Below, one piece after another: positions 7,855-15,618 of a stretch of 50,972 bases of DNA (position 1 is the first letter of the stretch; every line of letters begins with the position of its first letter). Origin of the DNA: Streptomyces aureocirculatus. Lineage in GTDB: Bacteria; Actinomycetota; Actinomycetes; Streptomycetales; Streptomycetaceae. Under the pieces are notes generated by a model. It saw nothing but the letters and a program-made list of their open reading frames with translations, was not told the DNA's origin and searched no databases. Made by a program: the position numbers and the translations under genes. The stretch is taken from assembly GCF_000720475.1 (NCBI RefSeq), contig NZ_JOAP01000053.1, positions 1 through 50,972 of the forward strand. The letters run 5' to 3'.

Positions 7855-8406
7855 GTGGCGTGGGTGCAGCGATCTACGTTCACCGCGGTGGTTCTGGTGC
7901 CCACGGCCGTGCTGGCGCTGTCCGGCTGTACGGGCGTGGAGCGGCCCGCCGGGCGGAGCGCCACGTCAGCCGGGTCAGCCGTGTCGGCGGGACCGGCCAC
8001 GACTCCCGGCGCCCCGCCGAGCCGACCGCCCCGCGCGGTGCAGGCCCCGGCCCACGACACGCTGCAACGCATGGGCCCCGCGGTGCCGCCGCGCAGCTCG
8101 CCCCCGCTCGCCACGAGCACCCCCCGCCGCCCGCCGCCGTCGACACCGCCCGGATCGCCCGCCGCCGGGCCGAAAGCCACCACCGGCCGCGACCGTCCCG
8201 CGCACCGCGAACCCCCGGGACCGCCCGCGCGCGGCCACGGCCATGGCCACCCCCACGGCCCTCCCCCGCGCACCGCACCGGCGGCGCCCCCGCGCCCCGA
8301 GCCCACCCGTCCCGCCGTCGACCTCTGCGCGCTGGGCAAGGTCCACGCGGGTTGGAAGCCGGACAGTCCGGAAGCGGTCATCTGCCGCGAGGCGTACGGG
8401 CGTTGA
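7855..8406 (+). CDS. proline-rich putative lipoprotein
   Basis: From GTG 7855 the protein has 183 residues. The N-terminus is a short type II signal peptide: a few charged residues, the hydrophobic core TAVVLVPTAVLA and the lipobox LSGC, with lipidated Cys25. A long disordered Pro/Ala/Arg/His-rich stalk (~30-150) follows, then a small C-terminal motif, CALGKVHAGWKPDSPEA then VICREAYGR, with two cysteines that could form a disulfide. Similar endings occur in short Streptomyces surface lipoproteins of unknown role. The start is uncertain: no strong ribosome-binding site is present and the frame stays open upstream into the repeat array, but the signal peptide fixes the start near 7855. Confidence 0.65.
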   Translation: MAWVQRSTFTAVVLVPTAVLALSGCTGVERPAGRSATSAGSAVSAGPATTPGAPPSRPPRAVQAPAHDTLQRMGPAVPPRSSPPLATSTPRRPPPSTPPGSPAAGPKATTGRDRPAHREPPGPPARGHGHGHPHGPPPRTAPAAPPRPEPTRPAVDLCALGKVHAGWKPDSPEAVICREAYGR

Positions 8407-8417
8407 GCCGGGGGCGC

Positions 8418-8915
8418 CTACTCCCCGACGGCCCCCTCCCCCACCTGCGCCTCCAGGCGGTCCAGGGCCGCCCGGATGCCATCGCCGTAGCCGTCGTCGC
8501 CCAGGGCGCCCACCGCGCCGCGGGCGAGGCGCAGGTGGCTGCGGGCCGCGGCGGGGCGGGAGAGCTTCACATAGTCGGCGGCCAGGTTCAGATGCAGCGA
8601 GGGGTAGAACCCGCGCACCGCCAGAGACTTGTCGTGGGCGCTGACCCGCTCGTCGGTCAGTTCGTGCGCGGCCGACAGGGCCCTCAGGTCCCAGGCCAGT
8701 TCGTCCGCGGGGTCGTCCTGCGTATCGGCCATGTAGTGCGCGAGGGTGCAGCGGTGCAGGGGGTCGCCGCCCTCGCCGATCTCCGCCCAGAGGGCGAGGA
8801 ACCGGGTCCTCGCCTCCTCGCGGTCACCCGCGTGCTGCAGCATGACCGCCTGCCCGATCCGGGTCATCACGGCGCCCTCGCCGTCCGCCGCCGTCTGTTC
8901 CTGCCGCTCCGTCAC
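8418..8915 (-). CDS. TPR-like protein under a DNA-damage-type promoter
   Basis: GTG 8915, behind ggagggcgacgcg, gives 165 residues; the frame also allows a start at 9047, but that would add only a low-complexity Arg/Gly/Asp segment without a ribosome-binding site. The protein is helical and soluble. Paired-helix spacing (IGQAVMLQHAGDREEARTRF, then LHRCTLAHYMADTQDD, LNLAADYVKLSRPAAARSHL) suggests tetratricopeptide-like repeats, an interaction scaffold. No catalytic motif is visible. A TTGTCAGTG-N8-TAGCGT element at 9075-9097 points towards it. With ung transcribed the same way just upstream, it may take part in the DNA-damage response. Its exact function is unknown. Confidence 0.7.
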   Translation of the reverse strand: MTERQEQTAADGEGAVMTRIGQAVMLQHAGDREEARTRFLALWAEIGEGGDPLHRCTLAHYMADTQDDPADELAWDLRALSAAHELTDERVSAHDKSLAVRGFYPSLHLNLAADYVKLSRPAAARSHLRLARGAVGALGDDGYGDGIRAALDRLEAQVGEGAVGE

Positions 8916-9074
8916 CGCGTCGCCCTCCGCGTCCGCCGGACGGACCGCGGGCCTTGGCCGGCCCGCGGAACGTCCCTCGCCAGTCCGTCGGCTGCTGCCG
9001 GTGCCCAGCCGCCGGTCGTCCGTCGTCCGCGGCAGTTGGGCCGCCACCGGCCTGGAGTCCCACGGACGCTCCCG

Positions 9075-9097
9075 ACGCTAGCGGCCACCACTGACAA
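9075..9097 (-). promoter_or_regulatory. putative DNA-damage (PafBC/RecA-NDp-type) promoter of the TPR-like gene
   Basis: On the minus strand TTGTCAGTG is followed by 8 bp (GTGGCCGC) and TAGCGT, an exact fit to TTGTCRGTG-N8-TANNNT. Transcription would start about 7 bp further on, near 9068, leaving a leader of roughly 150 nt before GTG 8915, or ~20 nt before the alternative start at 9047. Confidence 0.7.
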
Positions 9098-9149
9098 TCC
9101 CGGTCAGGCGCGGTGCGGGGCGAGGCGCTCCCGCCTGCTCAGCCCAGGG

Positions 9150-9221
9150 CGGCTGTGCAGCACAGGACGGCTGTGCAGCACAGGACGGCTGTGCAGCACA
9201 GGACGGCTGTGCAGCACAGGG
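9150..9221. repeat. four tandem 18-bp repeats
   Basis: Four head-to-tail copies of cggctgtgcagcacagga lie at 9150, 9168, 9186 and 9204; the first three are identical and the fourth differs at its last base. They sit in the 255-bp space between the ung stop and the damage promoter of the TPR-like gene. The following ~130 bp are made of looser GC-rich repeats (cctgcccggcc, cctgctcagcccgggcc). No gene is supported here. Each unit contains a small palindrome, ctgtgcagcacag, so the array could form hairpins. Confidence 0.9.
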
Positions 9222-9352
9222 CGGCCTGCCCGGCCGAGGTCCCGCCTGCCCGGCCCAGGGATGCGCCTGCTCAGCCCGGGCCCCGGCTGCCCGGGCCGGA
9301 GACGGACCTGCTCGGCCCGGGCCCCGGTCGCCCCGGCGGGGACGGGGCCTGC

Positions 9353-10036
9353 TCAGCCCAGGTCGGGAATGCGCCAGTCGATGGGCTCGTGGCCCTGGGC
9401 GGCCACCGCCGCGTCGATCTGCGTGAAGGGGCGGGAGCCGAAGAACTTCTTCGCGGACAGCGGCGAGGGGTGCGCGCCCTTCACGACGACGTGCCGCTCG
9501 GTGTCGATGAGGGGCAGCTTCTTCTGGGCGTAGTTGCCCCACAGAACGAAGACCGCCGGGTCGGGGCGGTCCGCGACGGCGCGGATCACCGCGTCCGTGA
9601 ACTTCTCCCAGCCCTTGCCCTTGTGGGAGTTGGCCTCGCCGGAGCGGACCGTCAGGACGGCGTTCAGGAGCAGGACGCCCTGCTGGGCCCAGGGCATCAG
9701 ATAGCCGTTGTCCGGCACGGGGTGGCCGAGCTCCTCCTTCATCTCCTTGTAGATGTTCCGGAGCGAGGGCGGCGTCCGCACTCCGGGGCGGACCGAGAAG
9801 CACAGGCCGTGGCCCTGCCCCGCACCGTGATAGGGGTCCTGGCCGAGGATGAGGACCTTCACCCGGTCGTACGGCGTCGCGTCCAGGGCGGCGAAGACCT
9901 CCTCGCGCGGCGGGAAGACCGGCCCCTTCGCCCGCTCCTCCTCGACGAACTCGGTGAGCTCCTTGAAGTAGGGCTTCTGCAGCTCCTCGCCGAGGACTCC
10001 GCGCCAGGAAGCGGGCAGCATGGCGATGTCGGTCAC
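9353..10036 (-). CDS. ung: uracil-DNA glycosylase (family 1)
   Basis: Ung removes uracil from DNA to start base-excision repair. GTG 10036 (MTDIAML), 8 nt after cggagg, gives 227 residues, the usual size. Family 1 signatures are intact: the water-activating loop GQDPYH at 65-70 with catalytic Asp67, the uracil-binding segment GLCFSVRPG at ~77-85, the LLLNAVLTVR region at ~122-131, and the minor-groove loop HPSPLS at 189-194. A damage-type promoter lies at 10076-10098, upstream. Downstream on the same strand is the TPR-like gene with its own promoter of the same class. An internal ATG at 10021 is a weaker alternative start. Confidence 0.97.
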   Translation of the reverse strand: MTDIAMLPASWRGVLGEELQKPYFKELTEFVEEERAKGPVFPPREEVFAALDATPYDRVKVLILGQDPYHGAGQGHGLCFSVRPGVRTPPSLRNIYKEMKEELGHPVPDNGYLMPWAQQGVLLLNAVLTVRSGEANSHKGKGWEKFTDAVIRAVADRPDPAVFVLWGNYAQKKLPLIDTERHVVVKGAHPSPLSAKKFFGSRPFTQIDAAVAAQGHEPIDWRIPDLG

Positions 10037-10075
10037 GGCAACAACCTCCGGGGTGCGTTCAGTTCTGCACCACAG

Positions 10076-10098
10076 AACCTACCGGCGCCCACTGACAA
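10076..10098 (-). promoter_or_regulatory. putative DNA-damage (PafBC/RecA-NDp-type) promoter of ung
   Basis: On the minus strand TTGTCAGTG, 8 bp (GGCGCCGG), then TAGGTT matches TTGTCRGTG-N8-TANNNT fully. The start of transcription would be near 10069, giving ung a leader of ~33 nt that contains its ribosome-binding site. Confidence 0.75.
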
Positions 10099-10126
10099 TC
10101 CGACCGGCACCGCCGTCCGAGCGGCC

Positions 10127-11713
10127 CTACCAGCTCGTCTTCCGCCCGAGCTGCCACATCATCATGATCGCCGACGGGTCCATGGCCCGCTCCGCGCCGG
10201 AGATCTCCTCGCTCGCCATGACGTACTGCTTGCCCTGCCACAGCGGCAACAGCCGTACGTCGTCGACCAGGATGCGCTGCGCCTCCTGGAACTGGTCCAC
10301 GACATTGCTGCGGTCCGCCTCGCGGCGGGAGCGCGGCAGCACCTCGTCCGTGATCCGCGGCACCTCGTAGGGAATGTTCAGGCTGTTGTCGCGGCCCACG
10401 AAGGGCGCGATGAAGTTGTCCGCGTCAGGGAAGTCGGGGAACCAGCCGCGCCCGAAGACGGGGTACTCACCGCTCTTGTAGCCCTTGTCGAACTCCTGCC
10501 ACGGCCTGCCCTTGATCGTGATCTCGAACAGGCCCGAGTCCTCGAGCTGCCGCTTGATCTCGGCGAACTCCGGCCCGGTGGCGGAGCCGTAGCGGTCGGT
10601 GGTGTACCAGAGCGTGAGCGGGACGGGCTCGGTGATGCCCGCCGCCTGGAGGATCCGCCTGGCCTTGACCGCGCTCGGGTTGCCGTACCGGTCGAAGAAG
10701 GCCGTGCCGTGCCCGGTGACCCCGCGCGGGACCATCGAGTACAGCGGCTCCACGGTGTCCTTGTAGATCTTGTGGGCGATGGCGCCGCGGTCGATCACCT
10801 GGGCGAAGGCCTTGCGCACCGCGGGTTTGCGCGCCCACGGGTCCTCGGGGTTGAACACCAGGTAGCGGATCTCGGTGCCCGCGCCCTCGACGAGCCGGAT
10901 CGCGCTCTCCTTGCCCGCTCCCTGCTGTGCCACCACGTCCCGGGCCGCGAGTCCGCGGAAGGTCAGGTCGATCTCCTTGGCGCGCAGGGCGTCGACCATG
11001 GCCTCGGAGTCACGGAAGTAGCGGATGGTCACGGCGTCGTTCTTGCGGTCGGCCACGCCTTCGTAGTGGTCGTTCTCGACGAGTTCGGCGCGTTCGCCGA
11101 CGCGGTAGGTCTTCAGCGCGTACGGTCCCGAGCCGCTGACCTCGGCGCCCTCGCGCGGCTTGTCCGCCGGGTACTCGCCCGGGTCGACGATCGACATGGC
11201 GGGCGTGGTGAGCACGAAGGGGAAGGTGGCGTCGGGCTTGCGGAGCCGGAAGACCACCGTCCGCTCACCCCGCGTCTCGACCTCGCGCAGGGAGCCGAGC
11301 AGCCCGGCCGGGCCGCCCTTGACGGCTATGCGGCGCATCCGGTCGAAGGAGAACTTCACGGCCTTCGCGTCCAGCTCGTGACCGTCGGAGAACTTCAGCC
11401 CCGCCCGCAACGTACACGTGTAGACCATGCTGGAGCCGTCCGTGAACCGACATCGCTCGGCGGCGTCGGGCTGCGGCTCGGTGGCACCCTCGGGGAAGCT
11501 CAGGAGCGTCTGGAAGATGTTGCGGTACAGCTCCCAGGAACCGTCGTAGGCGACCGCGGGATCGAGCGTGCTCGGCGCGCTCGTCGTGCCGACGGTGATG
11601 ACGTCGTCGTCGTCCGATCCCTCGGAGGACAGCACTCCGCATCCCGCGACCAGGGACACGGACGCCAGCAGCGTGACCGGCCGCAGGCACCGCAGGTGAA
11701 CTCTTGTGAACAC
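10127..11713 (-). CDS. ABC transporter substrate-binding lipoprotein (peptide/OppA-DppA family)
   Basis: The GTG at 11713 after gaggagcgtgcgc gives 528 residues. The N-terminus is a lipoprotein signal: basic LRCLRP, hydrophobic LLASVSL and lipobox VAGC with Cys25. The mature part follows the SBP_bac_5 pattern, from TVGTTSAPSTLDPAVAYDGS near residue 40, through DGHELDAKAVKFSFDRMRR around residue 115, to GRGWFPDFPDADNF near residue 430. Such proteins deliver oligopeptides or similar ligands to an ABC permease, or act as sensors. No permease or ATPase genes lie next to it, so it is an orphan binding protein here. Lnt encoded at 2698-4359 is a plausible maturation enzyme. Confidence 0.9.
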   Translation of the reverse strand: MFTRVHLRCLRPVTLLASVSLVAGCGVLSSEGSDDDDVITVGTTSAPSTLDPAVAYDGSWELYRNIFQTLLSFPEGATEPQPDAAERCRFTDGSSMVYTCTLRAGLKFSDGHELDAKAVKFSFDRMRRIAVKGGPAGLLGSLREVETRGERTVVFRLRKPDATFPFVLTTPAMSIVDPGEYPADKPREGAEVSGSGPYALKTYRVGERAELVENDHYEGVADRKNDAVTIRYFRDSEAMVDALRAKEIDLTFRGLAARDVVAQQGAGKESAIRLVEGAGTEIRYLVFNPEDPWARKPAVRKAFAQVIDRGAIAHKIYKDTVEPLYSMVPRGVTGHGTAFFDRYGNPSAVKARRILQAAGITEPVPLTLWYTTDRYGSATGPEFAEIKRQLEDSGLFEITIKGRPWQEFDKGYKSGEYPVFGRGWFPDFPDADNFIAPFVGRDNSLNIPYEVPRITDEVLPRSRREADRSNVVDQFQEAQRILVDDVRLLPLWQGKQYVMASEEISGAERAMDPSAIMMMWQLGRKTSW

Positions 11714-11864
11714 GCGCACGCTCCTCGGTCTGCCGTGCCATGGATCGGCAGACCATACCGCAGTGCCCCGCCGTACCAACTCCGTTGCCCGACGGGGCAC
11801 TTCATGCGCGGAAACATCGCTTACGGACGACAGCCCGGCCTTTGCCGTACTTCGCCCCGATCCG

Positions 11865-12620
11865 TCATCCGACGCCCGCGTTGAGGAACATGCCCCCGTC
11901 GACCTGGAGCGTCTGGCCGGTGATCCAGTCGGACTGCGCCGAGGTCAGGAACGCCGCCGCGCCCCCGATGTCGGACGGCACACCGAGGCGGCCGAGCGGG
12001 TAGGCGGCCGCGGCCTCCTCCTCGCGGCCCTCGTAGAGCGCCTGCGCGAACTTGGTCTTGACCACGGCCGGGGCGATCGCGTTGACCCGCACCTTCGGCG
12101 CGAACTCGTGCGCGAGCTGAAGGGTCAGATTGACCATGGCGGCCTTGCTGATGCCGTACGCCCCGATGAACGGCGACGGCGCCACCCCGGCGATGGAGGC
12201 GATGTTCACGATCGCGCCACCGTGCTCGCCCTGCCAGGCCTTCCACGTCAACTGGGCGAAGCCGAGCGCGGAGATCACATTGGTCTCGAAGACCTTGCGG
12301 GCCACGTTCAGGTCCAGGTCGGCCATCGGGCCGAACACCGGGTTCGTGCCGGCGTTGTTGATCAGGAAGTCGACGCGGCCGAACGCCTCCATGGCGCGCT
12401 CCACGGCGACCACCTGGTGCGCCTCGTCGTGGGCCTTGCCCGCGACGCCGATGACGCGGTCCGCACCGAGCCGTTCCACGGCCTCCTTGAGCGCGTCCTC
12501 GTTGCGTCCGGTGATGCACACGCGGTCACCGCGGGCGACGAGGGCCTCCGCGATGCCGTAGCCGATGCCGCGGCTCGCACCGGTGACGAGAGCCGCCTTG
12601 CCGCTGTCCTGCACTGCCAT
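11865..12620 (-). CDS. short-chain dehydrogenase/reductase, FabG-like
   Basis: The protein has 251 residues, with classical SDR motifs: TGASRGIG at 13-20 (cofactor), NNAG at 88-91, and the catalytic Ser142, Tyr155 and Lys159 (YGISK). The loop ARDVVT-type acidic residue after the second strand is replaced by TGRNEDAL, with an Arg suggesting NADPH preference. The C-terminal DGGMFLNAG ending is typical of the 3-oxoacyl-ACP reductase group. The ATG at 12620 follows aaggacggcacag. A second FabG-like gene lies 49 bp upstream on the same strand, so the two are probably co-transcribed. The sequences are only distantly alike, suggesting separate substrates rather than a recent duplication. Confidence 0.9.
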   Translation of the reverse strand: MAVQDSGKAALVTGASRGIGYGIAEALVARGDRVCITGRNEDALKEAVERLGADRVIGVAGKAHDEAHQVVAVERAMEAFGRVDFLINNAGTNPVFGPMADLDLNVARKVFETNVISALGFAQLTWKAWQGEHGGAIVNIASIAGVAPSPFIGAYGISKAAMVNLTLQLAHEFAPKVRVNAIAPAVVKTKFAQALYEGREEEAAAAYPLGRLGVPSDIGGAAAFLTSAQSDWITGQTLQVDGGMFLNAGVG

Positions 12621-12669
12621 CTGTGCCGTCCTTTGCGAAAGAGCTGGTCCTTGGTGGGCGGGCGGAGCC

Positions 12670-13431
12670 CTAGTTGAGCGGGCCGCCCGCCACGTACATG
12701 ACCTGGCCGGACACGAAGCCCGCCGCGTCGCCGGTGAAGAAGGCGATGGCGTTGGCGATGTCCTCCGGCGTGCCCACGCGCTGCACCGGGATCTGCGTGG
12801 CGGCGGCGGCCTGGAAGTCCTCGAAGCCCATGCCGACGCGCTCCGCGGTGGCCTTGGTCATCTCGGTCGCGATGAAGCCCGGCGCCACGGAGTTGGCGGT
12901 GATGCCGAACTTGCCCAGCTCCTTGGCGAGGGTCTTGGTGAAGCCCTGCATGCCGGCCTTGGCCGCCGCGTAGTTCACCTGGCCGCGGTTGCCGAGGGCG
13001 GAGGAGCTGGAGAGGTTGACGATGCGGCCGAAGCCCGCGTCCACCATGTGCTTCTGACAGGCGCGGGCCATCAGGAAGGCGCCCCGCAGATGCACGTTCA
13101 TGACCGTGTCCCAGTCGTTCGCGCTCATCTTGAACAGCAGGTTGTCGCGCAGCACGCCCGCGTTGTTCACCAGGATCGTGGGCGCGCCGAGCTCGGCCGC
13201 GATCCGGGCGACGGCGGCCTCGACCTGAGCCTCGTCGGACACGTCGCAGCCGATGGCGACGGCCTTGCCGCCGGCGGCGGTGATCTGCTCGACGGTGTCC
13301 TTGCACGCGGCCTCGTCGAGGTCGAGCACGGCGACGGCACGCCCCTCGGCGGCGAGCCTGACGGCGGTCGCCGCGCCGATGCCTCGCGCCGCTCCGGTCA
13401 CTACCGCTACGCGCTGCTCTGTGGTGGACAT
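12670..13431 (-). CDS. 3-oxoacyl-ACP reductase-like SDR (FabG family)
   Basis: ATG 13431 (MSTTEQ), preceded by cgaggagagccagc, gives 253 residues. SDR features are TGAARGIG at 12-19, LDLDE at the end of strand 2, CDVSD at 62-66, NNAG at 89-92 and the catalytic SSS (~141-144), Tyr154 and Lys158 (YAAAK). The segment from residue 175 (TANSVAPGFIATEMT) is especially FabG-like. The role may be in fatty-acid or polyketide acyl reduction, or beta-oxidation-like metabolism; there is no adjacent acyl-carrier or synthase gene to decide. It heads a likely two-gene unit with the downstream SDR. In the 140 bp before it a ggtactaagcggtcgctcac stretch may hold the promoter. Confidence 0.9.
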   Translation of the reverse strand: MSTTEQRVAVVTGAARGIGAATAVRLAAEGRAVAVLDLDEAACKDTVEQITAAGGKAVAIGCDVSDEAQVEAAVARIAAELGAPTILVNNAGVLRDNLLFKMSANDWDTVMNVHLRGAFLMARACQKHMVDAGFGRIVNLSSSSALGNRGQVNYAAAKAGMQGFTKTLAKELGKFGITANSVAPGFIATEMTKATAERVGMGFEDFQAAAATQIPVQRVGTPEDIANAIAFFTGDAAGFVSGQVMYVAGGPLN

Positions 13432-13610
13432 GCTGGCTCTCCTCGCCCTCGGGATGCGGTCCGCCACCCGGTGAGCGACCGCTTAGTACCTTCAGCAGAC
13501 GAGACGCTAGAAGCCCTGGCACCCGGTGTCAACGGCCCACAGCCGCACTGTGACTCATTACGTCTCCAGGGCGCACTGAACACGCCCGCCCCGAGCACCC
13601 TCCGGACAGC

Positions 13611-14018
13611 TCAGCGCACCAGGAGCCCCACGAGTCGCTCCACCTCCGCCGCGGGGTCCACGGTGAGGCCGGTGTGCACCGGGCTCGACTGCACGACGGT
13701 GGAGCGCGGCGCGATCAGCCAGCGGAAGCGCCGCCCCGCGTCGTCCGTCGCCGCCTGTCCGGCCGCGTCGCCGCCCGCGCAGACCCCCTCGACGGCCCGC
13801 AGCGCCGCGCGCACGCCTGCCACGTCGGCGTCGGGGTCCAGGGCCCGCAGCCTGGCCTCGTCGAGGTGGGTGCGGGCCGCCACGAAGGACCGGGCGCGGC
13901 AGTAGAGCAGGACGCCCGCGTTGATCTGTTCGCCGCGCTCGATCCGCGGCACCACGCGCAGCAGCGCGTACTCGAAGACATGCCGGGTGGGGGCCCCGTG
14001 GGTGGTGGTGTCGTTCAC
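13611..14018 (-). CDS. DUF3037 protein, partner of a HipA-like kinase
   Basis: The protein has 135 residues. The opening FEYALLRVVPRIERGEQINAG and VLLYCRARSFV are characteristic of DUF3037, a family of unknown function often encoded beside HipA-like proteins. Residues ~15-95 form the domain; the C-terminus RSTVVQSSPVHTGLTVDPAA is also family-like. No signal or membrane segment is present. Its start ATGA overlaps the stop of the upstream kinase-like gene by 4 bp (14015-14018), implying translational coupling and a shared function. Whether it acts as an inhibitor, a substrate or an adaptor of the kinase cannot be read from the sequence. Confidence 0.85.
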   Translation of the reverse strand: MNDTTTHGAPTRHVFEYALLRVVPRIERGEQINAGVLLYCRARSFVAARTHLDEARLRALDPDADVAGVRAALRAVEGVCAGGDAAGQAATDDAGRRFRWLIAPRSTVVQSSPVHTGLTVDPAAEVERLVGLLVR

Positions 14019-14791
14019 TTTCCCGCGCCTTCCAGGGTGATCCGTTCGTGGATGCTCGCCGCGCGCGGGAGCAGCACGTCCGCGTACGCCCGCCGCACCG
14101 CGTCCGCGTCGTCGAATCCGGGCTCGTCGGCCAGCCAGGCGTCGGGCACGTCGGCCGTGACCTCGGCGAGCAGCTTCTCGGTGACCCGCGGGGCGAGTTC
14201 CGCGGCGGCCGCGGCGACATCCGGCCGGAAGGAGGCGAGTACGTGGTCACCGGCGTGGTACGGGCGTGCCGCCGCGGCCGGTGCCGTGGGCCAGTTGTGG
14301 TGCCAGATCATGCTCGCGCCGTGGTCGATGAGCCAGACGTCGCCGTGCCGCACCAGGAGGTTCGGGTTGCGCCAGGAGCGGTCGACGTTGTTGATCAGCG
14401 CGTCGAACCAGATGACGCGCCCCGCCTCGACCGGGTCCACCGCGAAGGCCAGCGGGTCGAAGCCGAGGGCCCCCGACAGATACGCCATGCCCAGGTTGAG
14501 GCCGCCGCTGGACTTCAGGAGCTGCTGCACCTCCTGGTCGGGCTCCCCGAGGCCGAGGACCGGGTCGAGCCGGATCGCCGTGAGCTCCGGCACGCGCAGG
14601 CCGAGACGGCGCGCGAGCTGCCCGCAGATCACTTCGGCGACGAGCGTCTTGCGGCCCTGGCCCGCGCCGGCGAACTTCATGACGTACGTCTCGTACGTCC
14701 CGTGGCCGTCGTCGGTCTCGACGAGTCCGGGCAGCGAACCGCCCTCGCGCAGGGGCGTCACATAGCGGACGGCGGTGACTTCGGTGAGCAT
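14015..14791 (-). CDS. HipA-like Ser/Thr kinase-fold protein
   Basis: The protein has 258 residues, shorter than classical HipA (~440), and lacks the HipA N-terminal subdomain. Kinase-like landmarks are in order: YETYVMKF with Lys39 as candidate ATP-anchoring lysine, ALINNVDRSWRNPNLLV with Asp137 and Asn142/144 as candidate catalytic loop, and VWLIDHG with Asp156 as metal ligand. This layout matches the HipA_2-type group found next to DUF3037. HipA proteins phosphorylate translation factors such as GltX and can arrest growth, but HipB-like antitoxin DNA-binding protein is absent here. It is the first gene of a two-gene operon with the DUF3037 gene. Target and role are unknown. Confidence 0.82.
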   Translation of the reverse strand: MLTEVTAVRYVTPLREGGSLPGLVETDDGHGTYETYVMKFAGAGQGRKTLVAEVICGQLARRLGLRVPELTAIRLDPVLGLGEPDQEVQQLLKSSGGLNLGMAYLSGALGFDPLAFAVDPVEAGRVIWFDALINNVDRSWRNPNLLVRHGDVWLIDHGASMIWHHNWPTAPAAAARPYHAGDHVLASFRPDVAAAAAELAPRVTEKLLAEVTADVPDAWLADEPGFDDADAVRRAYADVLLPRAASIHERITLEGAGK

Positions 14792-14950
14792 CGCCCCAGG
14801 TTACTGCCGTGGTCCGGCGTCACCGCCCGCTCCTCCCGGCGTCGAGGGCGGGCTCGGCGGTACGGCCGATCCGCTGAACCTGGAGCCCTACTTCACGAGA
14901 AAGTCCTTGAACGGCTGAACATCTCGGCGACGCCGTCCGTACCATCCGGC

Positions 14951-15514
14951 ATGACTGCTTCCAGGGAAGAGCAGGACGCATCGCTCCTGCGCACGGTCGA
15001 CTGCCCCTTCGCACTCCCCTCGGCCGACTCCGCCGCCCGCGTCGGCCCCGCCGAACCAGCCGGAGCCGCCGCGCCCGTGGCGTCCCGCCCCGACCCCACG
15101 CGCCGCACGGTCGTCACGGCGGTGGGCGCCGCGGGCCTGGCCGCCGCGCTCGCCGCCTGCGGGTCGGACGACGACCCCTCGGAGCCGGCCACGGAGGCCT
15201 CGGAGAAAGAGGAGGGCGGGGGCGGGGGCGCCGTGCTCGCCATGACCGCGGACATTCCCGTGGGCGGCGGCAAGATCTTCAAGGACGAGGGCGTGGTGGT
15301 CACCCAGCCGACGAAGGGCCGGTTCAAGGCCTTCTCCCACCTCTGTACGCACAAGCAGTGCCCGGTGACGAGCGTCGAGGGCGGCACCATCAACTGCCCG
15401 TGCCACGGCAGCAAGTTCGACATCAACGACGGCAGCGTGCAGCAGAAACCGGCACCGAGGCCGCTGCCCGCCAAGGAGATCACCGTCGAGGGCGACTCGA
15501 TCAAGCTGGCCTGA
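14951..15514 (+). CDS. Rieske [2Fe-2S] lipoprotein, Tat-exported
   Basis: The protein has 187 residues. A long N-terminal tail precedes a twin-arginine motif (TRRTVVTAVG, Arg51-Arg52) and a lipobox ending at LAAC70, so export of the folded cluster by Tat and lipid anchoring are likely. After an acidic, Gly-rich linker (75-93) comes a Rieske domain: Cys132-x-His134 in CTHKQC and Cys149-x-x-His152 in CPCHGSKF ligate the cluster, and Cys137 with Cys151 can make the stabilising disulfide. The domain is small and of the free-standing bacterial type, not QcrA. Its electron-transfer partners are unknown. Streptomyces carry several such proteins. Confidence 0.92.
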   Translation: MTASREEQDASLLRTVDCPFALPSADSAARVGPAEPAGAAAPVASRPDPTRRTVVTAVGAAGLAAALAACGSDDDPSEPATEASEKEEGGGGGAVLAMTADIPVGGGKIFKDEGVVVTQPTKGRFKAFSHLCTHKQCPVTSVEGGTINCPCHGSKFDINDGSVQQKPAPRPLPAKEITVEGDSIKLA

Positions 15515-15557
15515 CGCACCGCGCCGTCCCCGCGTGTGCTCAGCGCGCGTCAGGTCC

Positions 15558-15618
15558 AGGGTCTGTCCCACGACAGGCCCTCGGGTCGTGCCGCACCGGG
15601 AGGCTCACCCGGTGCGGC
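15558..15618. terminator. two adjacent hairpins between convergent genes
   Basis: The first hairpin has arms agggtctgtc (15558-15567) and gacaggccct (15572-15581) around a 4-nt loop, with one G-T type mismatch. The second has perfect 11-bp arms gccgcaccggg (15590-15600) and cccggtgcggc (15608-15618) with a 7-nt loop that includes the stop codon of the minus-strand gene. Together they probably terminate the Rieske and isochorismatase-fold transcripts from both sides. No long T tract is present, as is common in Streptomyces. Confidence 0.65.

Noticed and set aside
6522..8381. Long minus-strand frames through tetR and the repeat array, e.g. 619 codons
   Set aside because: Products are simple repeats of GVYVSRHGPG-like peptides; they have no start site and overlap convincing genes.
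9113..11884. A 923-codon plus-strand frame antisense to ung and the peptide-binding protein
   Set aside because: It is the mirror of real minus-strand genes with complete motifs; its sequence has no recognisable domain and begins in the 18-bp repeats.
13471..13610. tRNA or small RNA in the gap before the DUF3037 gene
   Set aside because: No cloverleaf or strong hairpin found; sequence fits a promoter and 3' flank only.
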